Assembly: GCF_004337445.1 (NCBI RefSeq)
Contig: NZ_SJZB01000032.1
Span: forward strand, 60,536 to 124,535
Source: Parasulfuritortus cantonensis
Lineage (GTDB): Bacteria > Pseudomonadota > Gammaproteobacteria > Burkholderiales > Thiobacillaceae
DNA: 64,000 bases
Direction: 5' to 3'
A program made the translations under genes and the position numbers. The notes below the pieces were generated by a model. It had not been told where the DNA came from. It did not search any database and was given only the letters and a program-made list of their open reading frames with translations. Of this stretch, positions 18,555 through 28,261 are shown piece by piece. The first letter of the stretch is position 1; the number at the start of each line of letters is the position of its first letter.

Positions 18555-19523
18555 ATGAACACGATCGCCAACTGGTTCGCCAACAGCATGAGCGTCGACG
18601 CACGCAGTCGAACGCTGCTGGCCATCGGTTCGTTTCTGATCCCGTTGCTGGTCTGGAGCCTGGTCAGCTACGTGCCTTTCGTATGGCATCCCAAGGTCTA
18701 CGTCACCGACCCCGGCGACGTGGACTACTTACAGGCCGGCATGCTGGTGGACAAGCCCATGTTCGCCGAGGAAGTCGCCAACATGGAGCAGTCCCAGCTG
18801 GCGCCGCCGGTGGGCCACCCCTCCAACCCGATCTACCTGCCGGCGCCCGACGAAGTGGCGAAGGCCTTCTACAACGGTTTCGCGAATCCGCCGACCAACA
18901 CCGACGTGCCCTCGATGCCTGCCAGCCTGTGGCACAGCATCCAGATCATCTTCTGGGGCTTCCTGATCTCGTCGCTCATCGGCGTGCCGCTCGGCATCCT
19001 GTCCGGCACCTACAACCTGGTCGGCCGGCTGAACGAACCCTTCATCGAATTCTTCCGCTACCTGCCGGCGCCCGCCTTCGGCGCCCTGGCGGTGGCCATC
19101 CTCGGCATCTACGACGGTCCCAAGATCGCCATCATCGTCATCGGCACCCTGTTCCAGCAGGTGCTGATCATCGCCAACACCACGCGCAAGCTGGAGGCCA
19201 CCATCATCGAGGCCGCCCGCACGCTCGGCACCAGGAACCTCAAGCTGCTGACCAAGGTGGTGGTGCCGGGCATCCTGCCCGACCTCTACCGCGACCAGCG
19301 CATCCTGCTCGGCTGGGCCTGGACCTACCTGATCGTCGCCGAACTGATCGGCACCAGCTCGGGCATCACCTGGTTCATCACCCAGCAGGCCCGCTACCAG
19401 CATTTCGACAACGTCTACGCCGCCATCATGACCATCGGCATCATCGGTTTCGGTACCGACCTGGTGCTGGCCTGGCTGGGCCGGCGCCTGTTCCCCTGGG
19501 ACCGCACCCAGGATAGGAGCTGA
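18555..19523 (+). CDS. ABC transporter permease (TauC/SsuC-like)
   Basis: The 322-residue permease has an N-terminal membrane helix (LLAIGSFLIPLLVWSLVSYV), a ~90-residue periplasmic insert, and the BPD_transp_1 core starting ASLWHSIQIIFWGFLISSLI. The EAA loop ATIIEAARTLGTRNLKLLTKVVVPGILPDL contacts the ATPase. The large periplasmic insert (PKVYVTDPGDVDYLQ...PPTNTDVPS) is longer than in TauC and seems a feature of the urea-carboxylase-linked transporters. It lies 35 bp after the binding protein and 3 bp before the ATPase gene. Confidence 0.94.
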   Translation: MNTIANWFANSMSVDARSRTLLAIGSFLIPLLVWSLVSYVPFVWHPKVYVTDPGDVDYLQAGMLVDKPMFAEEVANMEQSQLAPPVGHPSNPIYLPAPDEVAKAFYNGFANPPTNTDVPSMPASLWHSIQIIFWGFLISSLIGVPLGILSGTYNLVGRLNEPFIEFFRYLPAPAFGALAVAILGIYDGPKIAIIVIGTLFQQVLIIANTTRKLEATIIEAARTLGTRNLKLLTKVVVPGILPDLYRDQRILLGWAWTYLIVAELIGTSSGITWFITQQARYQHFDNVYAAIMTIGIIGFGTDLVLAWLGRRLFPWDRTQDRS

Positions 19524-19526
19524 GCC

Positions 19527-20444
19527 ATGAACCAGGAAACCCTGCCCAGCCATCTCGACCAGTCGCCGGAAGTCCGGGCCCGCTTCGAACGCATCCGCAA
19601 CCGCGAGGTCATCCTCGAGGTGCGCGGCCTGGGCAAGCGCTACCGCACCCCCCAGGGCGACACCGAGGCCCTGAAAGGCATCGACTTCAGCGTGCGTCGG
19701 CGCGAATTCGTCTGCGTCATCGGCCCCTCGGGCTGCGGCAAGTCGACCCTGATCCGCATCCTGGCCGGCCTCGACCAGCACACCGACGGCGAGGCCCTGC
19801 TCGACGGCAAGCCGATCAAGGGCCCGGGCCAGGACCGCGGCATGGTGTTCCAGGGCTATTCGCTGTTCCCCTGGCTGACCGTCAAGAAGAACGTCATGTT
19901 CGGCCCCCAGATGAACGGCCGCGGCCGCGACGAGGCCGAGCACGACGCCATGATGTGGCTCGATCTGGTCGGCCTGGAGAAGTTCGCCGACGCCTACCCG
20001 CACCAGCTTTCCGGCGGCATGCGCCAGCGCGTCGCGATCGCCCGCGCCCTGGTCAACCAGCCCCGCATCCTGCTCATGGACGAACCGTTCGGCGCCCTCG
20101 ACGCGCAGACCCGGGCCCGGATGCAGACCCACCTGATCGACATCTGGAAGAACATCGACATCACCGTGCTGTTCATCACCCACGACCTCGACGAGGCCAT
20201 CTACCTGGCCGACCGCATCCTGGTCCTCAAGGCCCACCCGGGCGAGGTGCAGGAGGTGATCGAGGTGCCGGTGCCGCGGCCGCGCACGCCGGGCCAGTTC
20301 AACAGCCCGGAATTCCGGGCCACCAAGGCGCGCCTGGAGGAACTGATCCACCCGGCCGCCGAGCACGCCCCCGAGGACGAGGAGGACGACAAGGTGAAAC
20401 CGCACCTGATCCGCCTCACCGACATCAACGACAACGTCGAATAG
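19527..20444 (+). CDS. ABC transporter ATP-binding protein
   Basis: The 305-residue ATPase is of nitrate/sulfonate/taurine type. Walker A is GPSGCGKST, the Q-loop lies in [20 protein letters not shown], the signature is [15 protein letters not shown], Walker B is [12 protein letters not shown] and the H-loop is FITHDLDEA. The C-terminal ~45 residues are acidic ([16 protein letters not shown]) and extend beyond the usual end. It completes the importer with the two preceding genes, 3 bp after the permease stop. Confidence 0.96.
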   Translation: MNQETLPSHLDQSPEVRARFERIRNREVILEVRGLGKRYRTPQGDTEALKGIDFSVRRREFVCVIGPSGCGKSTLIRILAGLDQHTDGEALLDGKPIKGPGQDRGMVFQGYSLFPWLTVKKNVMFGPQMNGRGRDEAEHDAMMWLDLVGLEKFADAYPHQLSGGMRQRVAIARALVNQPRILLMDEPFGALDAQTRARMQTHLIDIWKNIDITVLFITHDLDEAIYLADRILVLKAHPGEVQEVIEVPVPRPRTPGQFNSPEFRATKARLEELIHPAAEHAPEDEEDDKVKPHLIRLTDINDNVE

Positions 20445-20457
20445 AGAGAGCGACGCA

Positions 20458-21216
20458 ATGCTTTGGCAAGACCTGACCTGGTCCGAAATCCCCGACGTCC
20501 TGGCCCGCTGCGGCCAGGCCGCCATCCTGCCGGTGGGCGCCACCGAGCAGCACGGCCCGCACCTGGGCACCGGCGTCGACTTCATCATCGCCGAGCGGCT
20601 GTGCGCCGCCGTGGCCGCCAGGACCGGCGTGCCCATGCTGCCGACCCTGCCGTACGGCTGCTCGCTCGGCCACAGCCGGCGCTGGCCGGGCACCCTGGCC
20701 CTGCCGCCGGTGACCCTGATCGAAGTGGTCAAGCAGATCGGCGACTGGGCCTACCACTCCGGCATCCGCCGCCTGTTCATCGTCAACGCCCACGTCACCA
20801 ACGCCGCGCCGCTGCGCTGCGCCCTGGAGATGCTGCGCGCCGAACACGACGACCTCATGGTCGCGGTGATCAACACCGCCACCATCAGCGAGCGGGTGCG
20901 CCACTTCCACTTCGCCGACGCCGAGGACTGGCACGCCAACGACGCCGAGACCTCGATCATGCTCGCCATCGCCCCCGACTCGGTGCGCCCGGACAAGTTC
21001 GCCGAGGCCGACGACCCCGACCGCACCTGCGGCTGCGTCTTCGCCCATCCGGTCAACCGCACCAGCGCGAACGGCGTCACCGGCACGCCCAGCCAGGCCA
21101 GCCGCGGCAAGGGCCAGGTCTGGTTCGACTGGCTGGTCGAGGACCTGGCCGAGCGCGTCCGCATCGGCTGCAGCGAGCAGCCGCCCCTGCCCCATTCCTA
21201 TTTCGAGACCGCCTGA
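20458..21216 (+). CDS. Creatininase-family metal-dependent amidohydrolase, divergent
   Basis: The 252-residue protein begins with the family core [20 protein letters not shown], giving Glu, His and Asp metal ligands, and continues with [21 protein letters not shown]. The usual NGHGGN loop is NAHVTN and the usual HAGxxETS is HANDAETS, so the active site differs from creatininase and mycofactocin MftE-type enzymes. Its substrate is not readable. In this operon it could hydrolyse a guanidino or ureido compound to feed the carboxylase. The gene follows the ATPase by 13 bp and precedes glutamine synthetase by 31 bp. Confidence 0.8.
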   Translation: MLWQDLTWSEIPDVLARCGQAAILPVGATEQHGPHLGTGVDFIIAERLCAAVAARTGVPMLPTLPYGCSLGHSRRWPGTLALPPVTLIEVVKQIGDWAYHSGIRRLFIVNAHVTNAAPLRCALEMLRAEHDDLMVAVINTATISERVRHFHFADAEDWHANDAETSIMLAIAPDSVRPDKFAEADDPDRTCGCVFAHPVNRTSANGVTGTPSQASRGKGQVWFDWLVEDLAERVRIGCSEQPPLPHSYFETA

Positions 21217-21247
21217 GCGGCCCCGCCATCCACAGACCAAGGACATC

Positions 21248-22609
21248 ATGTACACCACGGAACAGATCACCAGCCTGAAGCAGGAACTCACCGGCAAGGG
21301 CGTCAAATACTGCATCGGCGCCTACGTCGACATCCACGGCGTGCCCAAGGCCAAGGTGGTGCCGATCGACCACCTCGGCCACATGGCCAAGGGCTCGGAG
21401 CGCTACACCGGCTACGCCCTGGACGGCCTCGGCCAGGCCCCCAACGACGACGAACTGACCTCGGTGCCCGACCTCGACCGCGCCATCCAGCTGCCCTGGG
21501 AGCCCAAGATCGCCTGGATCCCGGCCGACAACCACTTCCAGGGCCAGCCCTACGCCCTCAACACCCGGGTCGCCCTGAAAAACCAGCTGGCCGAGGCCGC
21601 CAAGATGGGCTACGGCATGAACCTGGGCATCGAGTGCGAGATCTTCCTGCTCAAGCAGGGCGAGGACGGCAGCCTGTCCGTGCCCGACCCCGAGGACAAG
21701 CTCAACAAGCCCTGCTACGACGTGCGCGGCTTCACCAACAACTTCAGCTGGCTGGACAAGATGGCCACGACCATCAACGACCTCGGCTGGGACCTGTATT
21801 CCTTCGACCACGAGGACGCCAACGGCCAGTTCGAGTTCGACTTCAACTACGCCGACGCCCTGACCACCTGCGACCGCCTGACCTTCTTCCGCTTCATGGC
21901 CAAGCACTACGCCCGCGAGGAAGGCCTGGTCGCCACCATGATGCCCAAGCCCTTCGCCGACAAGACCGGCAACGGCGCCCACTTCAACATGTCGCTCTAC
22001 GACCTCGGCACCGGCAAGAACCTGTTCGCCTGCAAGCCCGAGGAGGACCCCAACGGCATCGGCCTGACCCCGCTCGGCTACAGCTTCGTGGCCGGCATCC
22101 TGAAGCACGGCCGCGCCCTCTGCGCCGTCTTCGCGCCGACCGTGAACAGCTACAAGCGCCTGGTCCGCCGGGGTGCCATGAGCTACTTCTCCTGGGCCCC
22201 GGTGTTCAACTCCTACGGTTCCAACAACCGCACCAACTCGGTGCGCATCCCGGCCGGCGGCGGCCGCTGCGAGTCGCGCAACGCCGACGGCGCGGTCAAC
22301 CCCTACCTGGCCGCCACGCTGGTCCTGGCCGCCGGCCTGGAGGGGGTCCGCGAGGGCCTCGACCCGGGCAAGCCGAACGAGGACAACCTGTACGCCATCA
22401 GCGAGGCCGAGCGTGCCGAGCGCGGCATCGAGTTCCTGCCCCAGACCCTGCAGGAGGCGGTCGAAGCCTTCGCCGCCGACCCGCTGGTCGAGGCCACCCT
22501 GGGCAAGGAACTGCGCGACGAGTTCATCCGCTACAAGACCGAGGAATGGGAGGCCTACCACTTGTCGGTGAGCAAGTGGGAAGTCGAACGCTACAGCTAC
22601 ATGTTCTGA
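21248..22609 (+). CDS. Type III glutamate-ammonia ligase (GlnT/GMAS-like glutamine synthetase)
   Basis: The 453-residue ligase has the GS beta-grasp ([18 protein letters not shown]) and catalytic barrel ([31 protein letters not shown] with the Glu/His metal and ATP loops, [44 protein letters not shown]). It belongs to the short type III branch together with gamma-glutamylmethylamide synthetases. In place of the GlnA adenylylation segment NLYDLP it has NLYAISE. The likely role is capturing ammonium (or an amine) released by the downstream carboxylase/hydrolase pathway. Confidence 0.9.
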   Translation: MYTTEQITSLKQELTGKGVKYCIGAYVDIHGVPKAKVVPIDHLGHMAKGSERYTGYALDGLGQAPNDDELTSVPDLDRAIQLPWEPKIAWIPADNHFQGQPYALNTRVALKNQLAEAAKMGYGMNLGIECEIFLLKQGEDGSLSVPDPEDKLNKPCYDVRGFTNNFSWLDKMATTINDLGWDLYSFDHEDANGQFEFDFNYADALTTCDRLTFFRFMAKHYAREEGLVATMMPKPFADKTGNGAHFNMSLYDLGTGKNLFACKPEEDPNGIGLTPLGYSFVAGILKHGRALCAVFAPTVNSYKRLVRRGAMSYFSWAPVFNSYGSNNRTNSVRIPAGGGRCESRNADGAVNPYLAATLVLAAGLEGVREGLDPGKPNEDNLYAISEAERAERGIEFLPQTLQEAVEAFAADPLVEATLGKELRDEFIRYKTEEWEAYHLSVSKWEVERYSYMF

Positions 22610-22617
22610 GCCGCGCC

Positions 22618-23091
22618 ATGAAGACGAGCCAACTGGAAAAGCCCACCTCCCTGGTCAGCCGGATCAGTGTCTCGCTGCCGCCCGACCTGCTCACGGAACT
22701 CGACGCCATGGTCGAGAGCCGCGGCTACCTGAGCCGTTCCCAGGCGATCGGCGAGATGGTCAATTACCAGTTGGCCGAGCACAAGCGGCGGCTCGGCAAC
22801 GAAGTCATGGCCGGCACCCTGACCCTGCTCTACAACCGCGCCACGCGCGGCCTGCAGGGCAAGCTGGCCGACCTGCAGTACCAGCACATCGCGGAAGTCA
22901 TCAGTTCGCTGCACGTGCACCTGACCGAGGACCAGATGCTGGAAGTGGTCCTGGTCCAGGGCCCGGCCGCCAAGCTGCAGGCGATCGCCGACGAGATGCT
23001 CGCCCAGCGCGGCGTCATCACCGGGCGCCTGCAACTGCTGGCGGCGGTCATCCCGCCCCTGCACGCGCCCGCGGACGCCATCGAGGAATAA
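22618..23091 (+). CDS. NikR-like ribbon-helix-helix regulator lacking the nickel ligands
   Basis: The 157-residue protein has a ribbon-helix-helix (SRISVSLPPDLLTELDAMVE, SRGYLSRSQAIGEMV) and a NikR-type ACT domain (SSLHVHLTEDQMLEVVLVQG, IADEMLAQRGVITGRLQLL). Aligned to E. coli NikR, the nickel ligands His76, His87, His89 and Cys95 become Tyr88, His99, His101 and Met107, so the square-planar high-affinity site is broken. It therefore probably senses another metal or a pathway metabolite. It lies 8 bp after the glutamine synthetase and 2 bp before the next gene, inside the operon it likely represses; a matching palindrome overlaps the promoter start. Confidence 0.85.
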   Translation: MKTSQLEKPTSLVSRISVSLPPDLLTELDAMVESRGYLSRSQAIGEMVNYQLAEHKRRLGNEVMAGTLTLLYNRATRGLQGKLADLQYQHIAEVISSLHVHLTEDQMLEVVLVQGPAAKLQAIADEMLAQRGVITGRLQLLAAVIPPLHAPADAIEE

Positions 23092-23093
23092 CC

Positions 23094-23900
23094 ATGGAAC
23101 ATCCGGAAATGCTCATCGACAACCCGCCCGCCTCGGCCCCGGTCGACGCGCCCGAGCACTGGCGCCGCTTCGCCCCCGACCTCGACCCGGCCACGGTGCT
23201 GTTCTCCGAGCTGGTGCCCGGCGGCGGCCACTGGTCCTACCGGCTGCCGCGCGGCACCACCCTGCGCCTCACCGCCCTGGACGCCGGCGCCAACCTGTCC
23301 GTGGTGCTCTACTCCGCCCAGGAGAAACTGGAGCGCTACAACATGCCGGATTCCCTCAAGGCCCAGCACACCGCCCACTACACCCGCGGCCACGTCCTCA
23401 TGAGCGACATGGGCCGGAGCATGGCCTCGATCACCCGCGACAGCGTCGGCTGGCACGACCCCCTCGGCCTGCTGCTCGACAACCGCCTGATGAAGGAGAA
23501 GTACGGCCAGCACGACTACCAGACCTACCGCAACGGCATGTACCGTTCCGGCCGCGACGGCCTCTTGGTCGAGATCGCCAAGTACGGCCTGGCCAAGCGC
23601 GACCTGGTGGCGCCGGTGAACTTCTTCAGCAAGGTCACGGTGGACGCCGACGGCCGCTTCCACTACGTGCCCGACCACGCCCGGGCCGGCGACCACGTCG
23701 ACCTGCGCCTGGACATGGACGTCCTGGTCGCCTTCTCGGCCGCGCCGCACCCGCTCGACCCCCGGCCCGCCTACGCGCCGGGCAAGATCGGCCTGGCGGT
23801 CTGGCGCTCCGGGCCGGCCCCGGCCGACGACTACTGCCGCGCCTTCCGGCCCGAGAACGCGCGCGCCCTGTTCAACACCGACATGCTCTACCTGGCCTGA
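23094..23900 (+). CDS. cgdB: Urea-carboxylase-associated protein 1 / carboxyguanidine deiminase subunit
   Basis: The 268-residue protein matches the first urea-carboxylase-associated family (YcgI-like DUF1989 fold): the N-terminal LVPGGGHWSYRLPRGTTLRL, LTALDAGANLSVVLYSAQEKLERYN, MSDMGRSMASITRDSVGWHD and RDLVAPVNFFSKVTVDADG. These paired proteins were reassigned in the literature as subunits of carboxyguanidine deiminase, which converts carboxyguanidine to allophanate and ammonium. It is 2 bp after the NikR-like gene and 10 bp before its partner. The symbol follows that reassignment. Confidence 0.88.
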   Translation: MEHPEMLIDNPPASAPVDAPEHWRRFAPDLDPATVLFSELVPGGGHWSYRLPRGTTLRLTALDAGANLSVVLYSAQEKLERYNMPDSLKAQHTAHYTRGHVLMSDMGRSMASITRDSVGWHDPLGLLLDNRLMKEKYGQHDYQTYRNGMYRSGRDGLLVEIAKYGLAKRDLVAPVNFFSKVTVDADGRFHYVPDHARAGDHVDLRLDMDVLVAFSAAPHPLDPRPAYAPGKIGLAVWRSGPAPADDYCRAFRPENARALFNTDMLYLA

Positions 23901-23910
23901 GGAGACCGCC

Positions 23911-24570
23911 ATGACCGCGACCGCCATCCGTATCCGGGAAAGCAGCCTCGATCCCGCCGCCGCCGTGCTCGACCACGTCGTGCCGGCCGGCGAGCCCTAC
24001 CTGCTCGCCATCGAGCGCGGCCAGACCCTGCGCATCGTCGACCTGGAAGGCAACCAGGCCGTCGACGTGATCTTCTACAACGCCGACGACGGCGCCGAGC
24101 ACTACAGCGCCACCGAGACCATCCTGCGCCAGGGCGGCATCTACCTGACCACCGGCTCGGTCCTGTACAGCGACGACGGCAACCCGATGCTGACCATCGT
24201 CGCCGACACCTGCGGCCGCCACGACACCCTGGGCGGCGCCTGCGCGGCCGAGAGCAACACCGTGCGCTACGCCCTGCAGAAGAAGTTCATGCACAGCTGC
24301 CGCGACAACTACCTGACCGCCCTGCAGCACGCCGACATCGGCCTGGGCAAGCGCGACCTGGTGCCCAACATCAACTTCTTCATGAACGTGCCGGTCACCG
24401 AAGCCGGCAAGCTGACCTTCGAGGACGGCGTCTCCGCGCCCGGCAAGTACGTCGAACTGCGCGCCGAGATGAACATCTGGATGCTCGTCTCCAACTGCCC
24501 GCAGCTCAACAACCCGTGCAACGCCTACAATCCGACACCGGCCCGGTTCCTGCTCTGGAACCCGCAGTGA
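23911..24570 (+). CDS. cgdA: Urea-carboxylase-associated protein 2 / carboxyguanidine deiminase subunit
   Basis: The 219-residue DUF1989 protein has [64 protein letters not shown] with the conserved Cys/His cluster likely binding zinc, and [22 protein letters not shown] near the end. It is the second associated family member and the presumed catalytic or structural partner of the preceding gene. GAGGAG lies 7 nt before the ATG. Presence of both subunits favours guanidine over urea as the operon's substrate. Confidence 0.88.
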   Translation: MTATAIRIRESSLDPAAAVLDHVVPAGEPYLLAIERGQTLRIVDLEGNQAVDVIFYNADDGAEHYSATETILRQGGIYLTTGSVLYSDDGNPMLTIVADTCGRHDTLGGACAAESNTVRYALQKKFMHSCRDNYLTALQHADIGLGKRDLVPNINFFMNVPVTEAGKLTFEDGVSAPGKYVELRAEMNIWMLVSNCPQLNNPCNAYNPTPARFLLWNPQ

Positions 24571-24646
24571 ACTGACGCGACACCCGGCCCGGGACGTCCC
24601 GGACCGGCACAACCACGCGAGCGGGACGCCCCGCCTGAGGAATCCG

Positions 24647-27600
24647 ATGTTCAAGAAGGTCCTGATCGCCAACCGCGGTGCCATCGCCTGCCGTATCCAG
24701 CGCACCCTGAAGAAGCTGGGCGCGGCCTCGGTCGCGGTCTACTCGGAGGCCGACGCCGGCGCCCGCCACGTCCTCGAGGCCGACGAGGCCTACCTGCTCG
24801 GCCCCGCCCCGGCCGCCGAGAGCTACCTGCGCGCCGACAAGATCCTGGCCATCGCCAAGCAATGCGGCGCCGAGGCCATCCACCCCGGCTACGGCTTCCT
24901 GTCCGAGAACCCCGACTTCGCCGACGCCTGCGCGGCGGCCGGCATCGCCTTCGTCGGCCCCACCGGCGACCAGATGCGCGCCTTCGGCCTCAAGCATACG
25001 GCGCGCGAACTGGCCGAGCGGAACGGCGTGCCGCTGCTGCCCGGTTCCGGCCTGCTCGGCGACGTCGGCCACGCCCAGGCCGAGGCCAGGCGCATCGGCT
25101 ACCCGGTCATGCTGAAGAGCACCGCCGGCGGCGGCGGCATCGGCATGCGCCTGATCTGGAGCGAGGACCAGCTCGCCGAGGCCTATGCCTCCGTGGACCG
25201 CCTGGCGCGGGCCAACTTCAAGGAAGCCGGCATCTACCTGGAGAAATACGTCGAGAAGGCGCGCCACATCGAGGTGCAGATCTTCGGCGACGGGCGCGGC
25301 AAGGTGGTGGCCCTGGGCGAACGCGACTGCTCCGTGCAGCGGCGCAACCAGAAGGTCGTCGAGGAGACCCCGGCGCCGGGCCTGAGCGACCGACAGCGCG
25401 CCGATCTCCTGGCCACGGCGGTGCGCCTGGGCGAGGCCGTGAACTACCGCTCCGCCGGCACCGTCGAGTTCGTCTACGACGCCGGCACCGGCGCCTTCTA
25501 CTTCCTCGAGGTGAACACCCGGCTGCAGGTCGAGCACGGCGTCACCGAGGAGGTGACCGGCATCGACCTGGTCGAGTGGATGCTGCGCCAGGCGGCCGAC
25601 GACATGGCGCCCCTGGACAGCTTCCGGATCGCCGCCAAGGGCGCCGCCATCCAGGTCCGCCTCTACGCCGAGGACCCGAACAAGAACTTCCAGCCCAGCG
25701 CCGGCCTGCTCACCGCGGCCCGCTTCCCGAGCGACATCCGGGTCGACGCCTGGGTCCAGGACGGCACCCTGGTGCCGCCCAACTACGACCCGATGCTGGC
25801 CAAGCTGATCGCCTACGGCCCGGACCGGGAAACCGCCCGTAGCCGCCTGATCGCCGCCCTGGAGGCCTCGGAGGTGGCCGGCATCGAGACCAACCGCGCC
25901 TACCTGGCCCAGGTCCTGGACTATCCGGACTTCGTCGCCGGGCGCCAGATCACCCGCATGCTGGAAGGCTTCCACTACCGGCCCGCCAGCGTCGACGTGC
26001 TCGAACCGGGCGTCCAGTCCAGCCTGCAGGACTGGCCCGGCCGGACCGGCTACTGGGACGTCGGCGTGCCGCCCTCGGGGCCCATGGACGCCCTCTCCAT
26101 GCGCCTGGCCAACCGCCTGGTCGGCAACCCGGAGGGCGCCGCCGCGCTGGAGCTGACCGCCGCCGGCCCGACCCTGAAATTCAACTGCGATGCCGTCATC
26201 GCCCTGGCCGGCGCCCACATGGCCGCCCGCCTGGACGGCGAGGTCCTGGCCTACTGGCGCGCCCACCCGGTCAAGGCCGGCTCGGTCCTGCAACTTGGCC
26301 GCGTCGACGGTCCCGGCCTGCGCACCTACCTGGCCGTCGCCGGGGCCTTCCAGGCGCCCGACTACCTCGGCTCCAAGGCCACCTTCAGCCTCGGCCAGTT
26401 CGGCGGCCACGGCGGCCGCACCCTGCGTACCGGCGACGTCCTGCACCTGCTGCCCGGGGCCGGCCCCGCCGGCGCCGGGCTCGCGGCCGCGCTGCAGCCG
26501 GAGCTGACCGACGAATGGGAGATCGGCGTCCTCTACGGCCCGCACGGCGCGCCCGACTTCTTCACCGCCGAGGACGTCGACACCTTCTTCGCCACCGCCT
26601 GGGAGGTGCACTACAACTCCTCGCGCACCGGCGTCCGCCTGATCGGCCCGAAGCCGCACTGGGCGCGCACCGACGGCGGCGAGGCCGGCCTGCATCCGTC
26701 CAACATCCACGACAACGCCTACGCCATCGGCGCGGTCGACTTCACCGGCGACATGCCGGTCATCCTCGGCCCGGACGGCCCCTCGCTGGGCGGCTTCGTC
26801 TGCCCGGCCACCATCGTCCAGGCGGAACTCTGGAAGATGGGCCAGCTGAAGCCGGGCGACCGCGTCCGCTTCAAGCGCCTGACCCGGGCGCAGGCCAACG
26901 CCCTGCAGCGGGCCCAGGACGCCGCCATCGCCGGCCTCGACCGGCCCGCCTGCGCCAGCCTGCCGGCGCAGCACGCGCCGCTCGCCAGCCCGGTCCTGCG
27001 CCACCTGGCCACCGAGGGCGAGAAGCCGGCCCTGGTGGTACGCCAGTCCGGCGACGCCAACCTGCTGTTCGAACTCGGGCCGCTGGTCCTGGACATGGAG
27101 CTGCGTTTCCGCATCCAGGCCCTGATGGAGGCGGTCAAGGCCGAGACCGCGGCCGGACGCCTGCCCGGGGTGCTCGACCTCACGCCCGGCATCCGTTCCC
27201 TGCAGGTCCACTTCGACCCCCGCGCCGTCGACCAGGACACCCTGCTCGACGCCGTGGTCGCGCTGGAAGAAGGCCTGCCGCCCTTGGACGACATGGAGGT
27301 GCCGTCGCGCATCGTCCACCTGCCGCTGTCCTGGGACGACCCGGCCACCCGGCTGGCGATCGAGAAGTACATGCAGTCGGTGCGCCCGGACGCGCCCTGG
27401 TGTCCGAGCAACATCGAGTTCATCCGCCGCATCAACGGCCTCGACAGCATCGAGGACGTCTTCAACATCGTCTTCAAGGCCAGCTACGTGGTCATGGGCC
27501 TGGGCGACGTCTATCTCGGTGCGCCGGTGGCCACGCCGCTGGACCCGCGCCACCGCCTGGTCACCACCAAGTACAACCCGGCCCGGACCTGGACCCCGGA

Positions 27601-28261
27601 GAACGCGGTCGGCATCGGCGGCGCCTATCTATGCGTGTACGGCATGGAAGGCCCGGGCGGCTACCAGTTCGTCGGCCGCACGGCGCAGATGTGGAACCGC
27701 CACCGGGTCACCGCCGACTTCGCGAAGCCCTGGCTGCTGCGCTTCTTCGACCAGGTCCGCTTCTACCCGGTCGGCCAGGACGAGTTGCTCAAGCTGCGCG
27801 AGGACTTCGTCAGCGGGCGCTTCAAGCTCGAGGTCGAGCCGGCCCGCTTCAGCCTGCGCGAATACCGCCGCTTCCTGGCCGACAACGCCGAGTCCATCGC
27901 CACCTTCAAGACCCGCCAGCAGGCCGCCTTCGAGGCCGAGCGCGAACGCTGGAAGGCGGCCGGCCAGGACGTCGTGACGACCGACGAGACGGTCGCCGAG
28001 GCCGGCCCGGACAGCGAGCTGGACCTGCCCGAGAACGCTCGGCCGGTGGCCAGCCACGTCGCCGGCTCGGTGTGGAAGGTCGAGGCCAAGGTCGGGGACC
28101 TGGTGCAAGCCGGCCAGACCCTGGTCATCGTCGAATCGATGAAGATGGAATTCGCCCTGGTGGCGCCCTGCGCCGGCAGGCTCAGCCACCTGTTCTGCAA
28201 GGAAGGCGGCGCGGTTTCGGCCGGCCAGGACCTGCTGGTGATCGAGGAGGCCGGCCAATGA
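24647..28261 (+). CDS. Biotin-dependent urea/guanidine carboxylase
   Basis: The 1204-residue enzyme has a biotin carboxylase domain (residues ~1-450; [58 protein letters not shown]), allophanate-hydrolase-like subunit 2 and 1 carboxyltransferase domains (~460-1075; [40 protein letters not shown]) and a biotin carrier domain with biotinyl-lysine in [11 protein letters not shown]. It carboxylates urea or guanidine at the expense of ATP and bicarbonate. Homologues next to the two associated proteins act on guanidine; published Asp/Asn discrimination in the carboxyltransferase site would settle this. Its stop overlaps the next ATG (ATGA). Confidence 0.95.
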   Translation: MFKKVLIANRGAIACRIQRTLKKLGAASVAVYSEADAGARHVLEADEAYLLGPAPAAESYLRADKILAIAKQCGAEAIHPGYGFLSENPDFADACAAAGIAFVGPTGDQMRAFGLKHTARELAERNGVPLLPGSGLLGDVGHAQAEARRIGYPVMLKSTAGGGGIGMRLIWSEDQLAEAYASVDRLARANFKEAGIYLEKYVEKARHIEVQIFGDGRGKVVALGERDCSVQRRNQKVVEETPAPGLSDRQRADLLATAVRLGEAVNYRSAGTVEFVYDAGTGAFYFLEVNTRLQVEHGVTEEVTGIDLVEWMLRQAADDMAPLDSFRIAAKGAAIQVRLYAEDPNKNFQPSAGLLTAARFPSDIRVDAWVQDGTLVPPNYDPMLAKLIAYGPDRETARSRLIAALEASEVAGIETNRAYLAQVLDYPDFVAGRQITRMLEGFHYRPASVDVLEPGVQSSLQDWPGRTGYWDVGVPPSGPMDALSMRLANRLVGNPEGAAALELTAAGPTLKFNCDAVIALAGAHMAARLDGEVLAYWRAHPVKAGSVLQLGRVDGPGLRTYLAVAGAFQAPDYLGSKATFSLGQFGGHGGRTLRTGDVLHLLPGAGPAGAGLAAALQPELTDEWEIGVLYGPHGAPDFFTAEDVDTFFATAWEVHYNSSRTGVRLIGPKPHWARTDGGEAGLHPSNIHDNAYAIGAVDFTGDMPVILGPDGPSLGGFVCPATIVQAELWKMGQLKPGDRVRFKRLTRAQANALQRAQDAAIAGLDRPACASLPAQHAPLASPVLRHLATEGEKPALVVRQSGDANLLFELGPLVLDMELRFRIQALMEAVKAETAAGRLPGVLDLTPGIRSLQVHFDPRAVDQDTLLDAVVALEEGLPPLDDMEVPSRIVHLPLSWDDPATRLAIEKYMQSVRPDAPWCPSNIEFIRRINGLDSIEDVFNIVFKASYVVMGLGDVYLGAPVATPLDPRHRLVTTKYNPARTWTPENAVGIGGAYLCVYGMEGPGGYQFVGRTAQMWNRHRVTADFAKPWLLRFFDQVRFYPVGQDELLKLREDFVSGRFKLEVEPARFSLREYRRFLADNAESIATFKTRQQAAFEAERERWKAAGQDVVTTDETVAEAGPDSELDLPENARPVASHVAGSVWKVEAKVGDLVQAGQTLVIVESMKMEFALVAPCAGRLSHLFCKEGGAVSAGQDLLVIEEAGQ

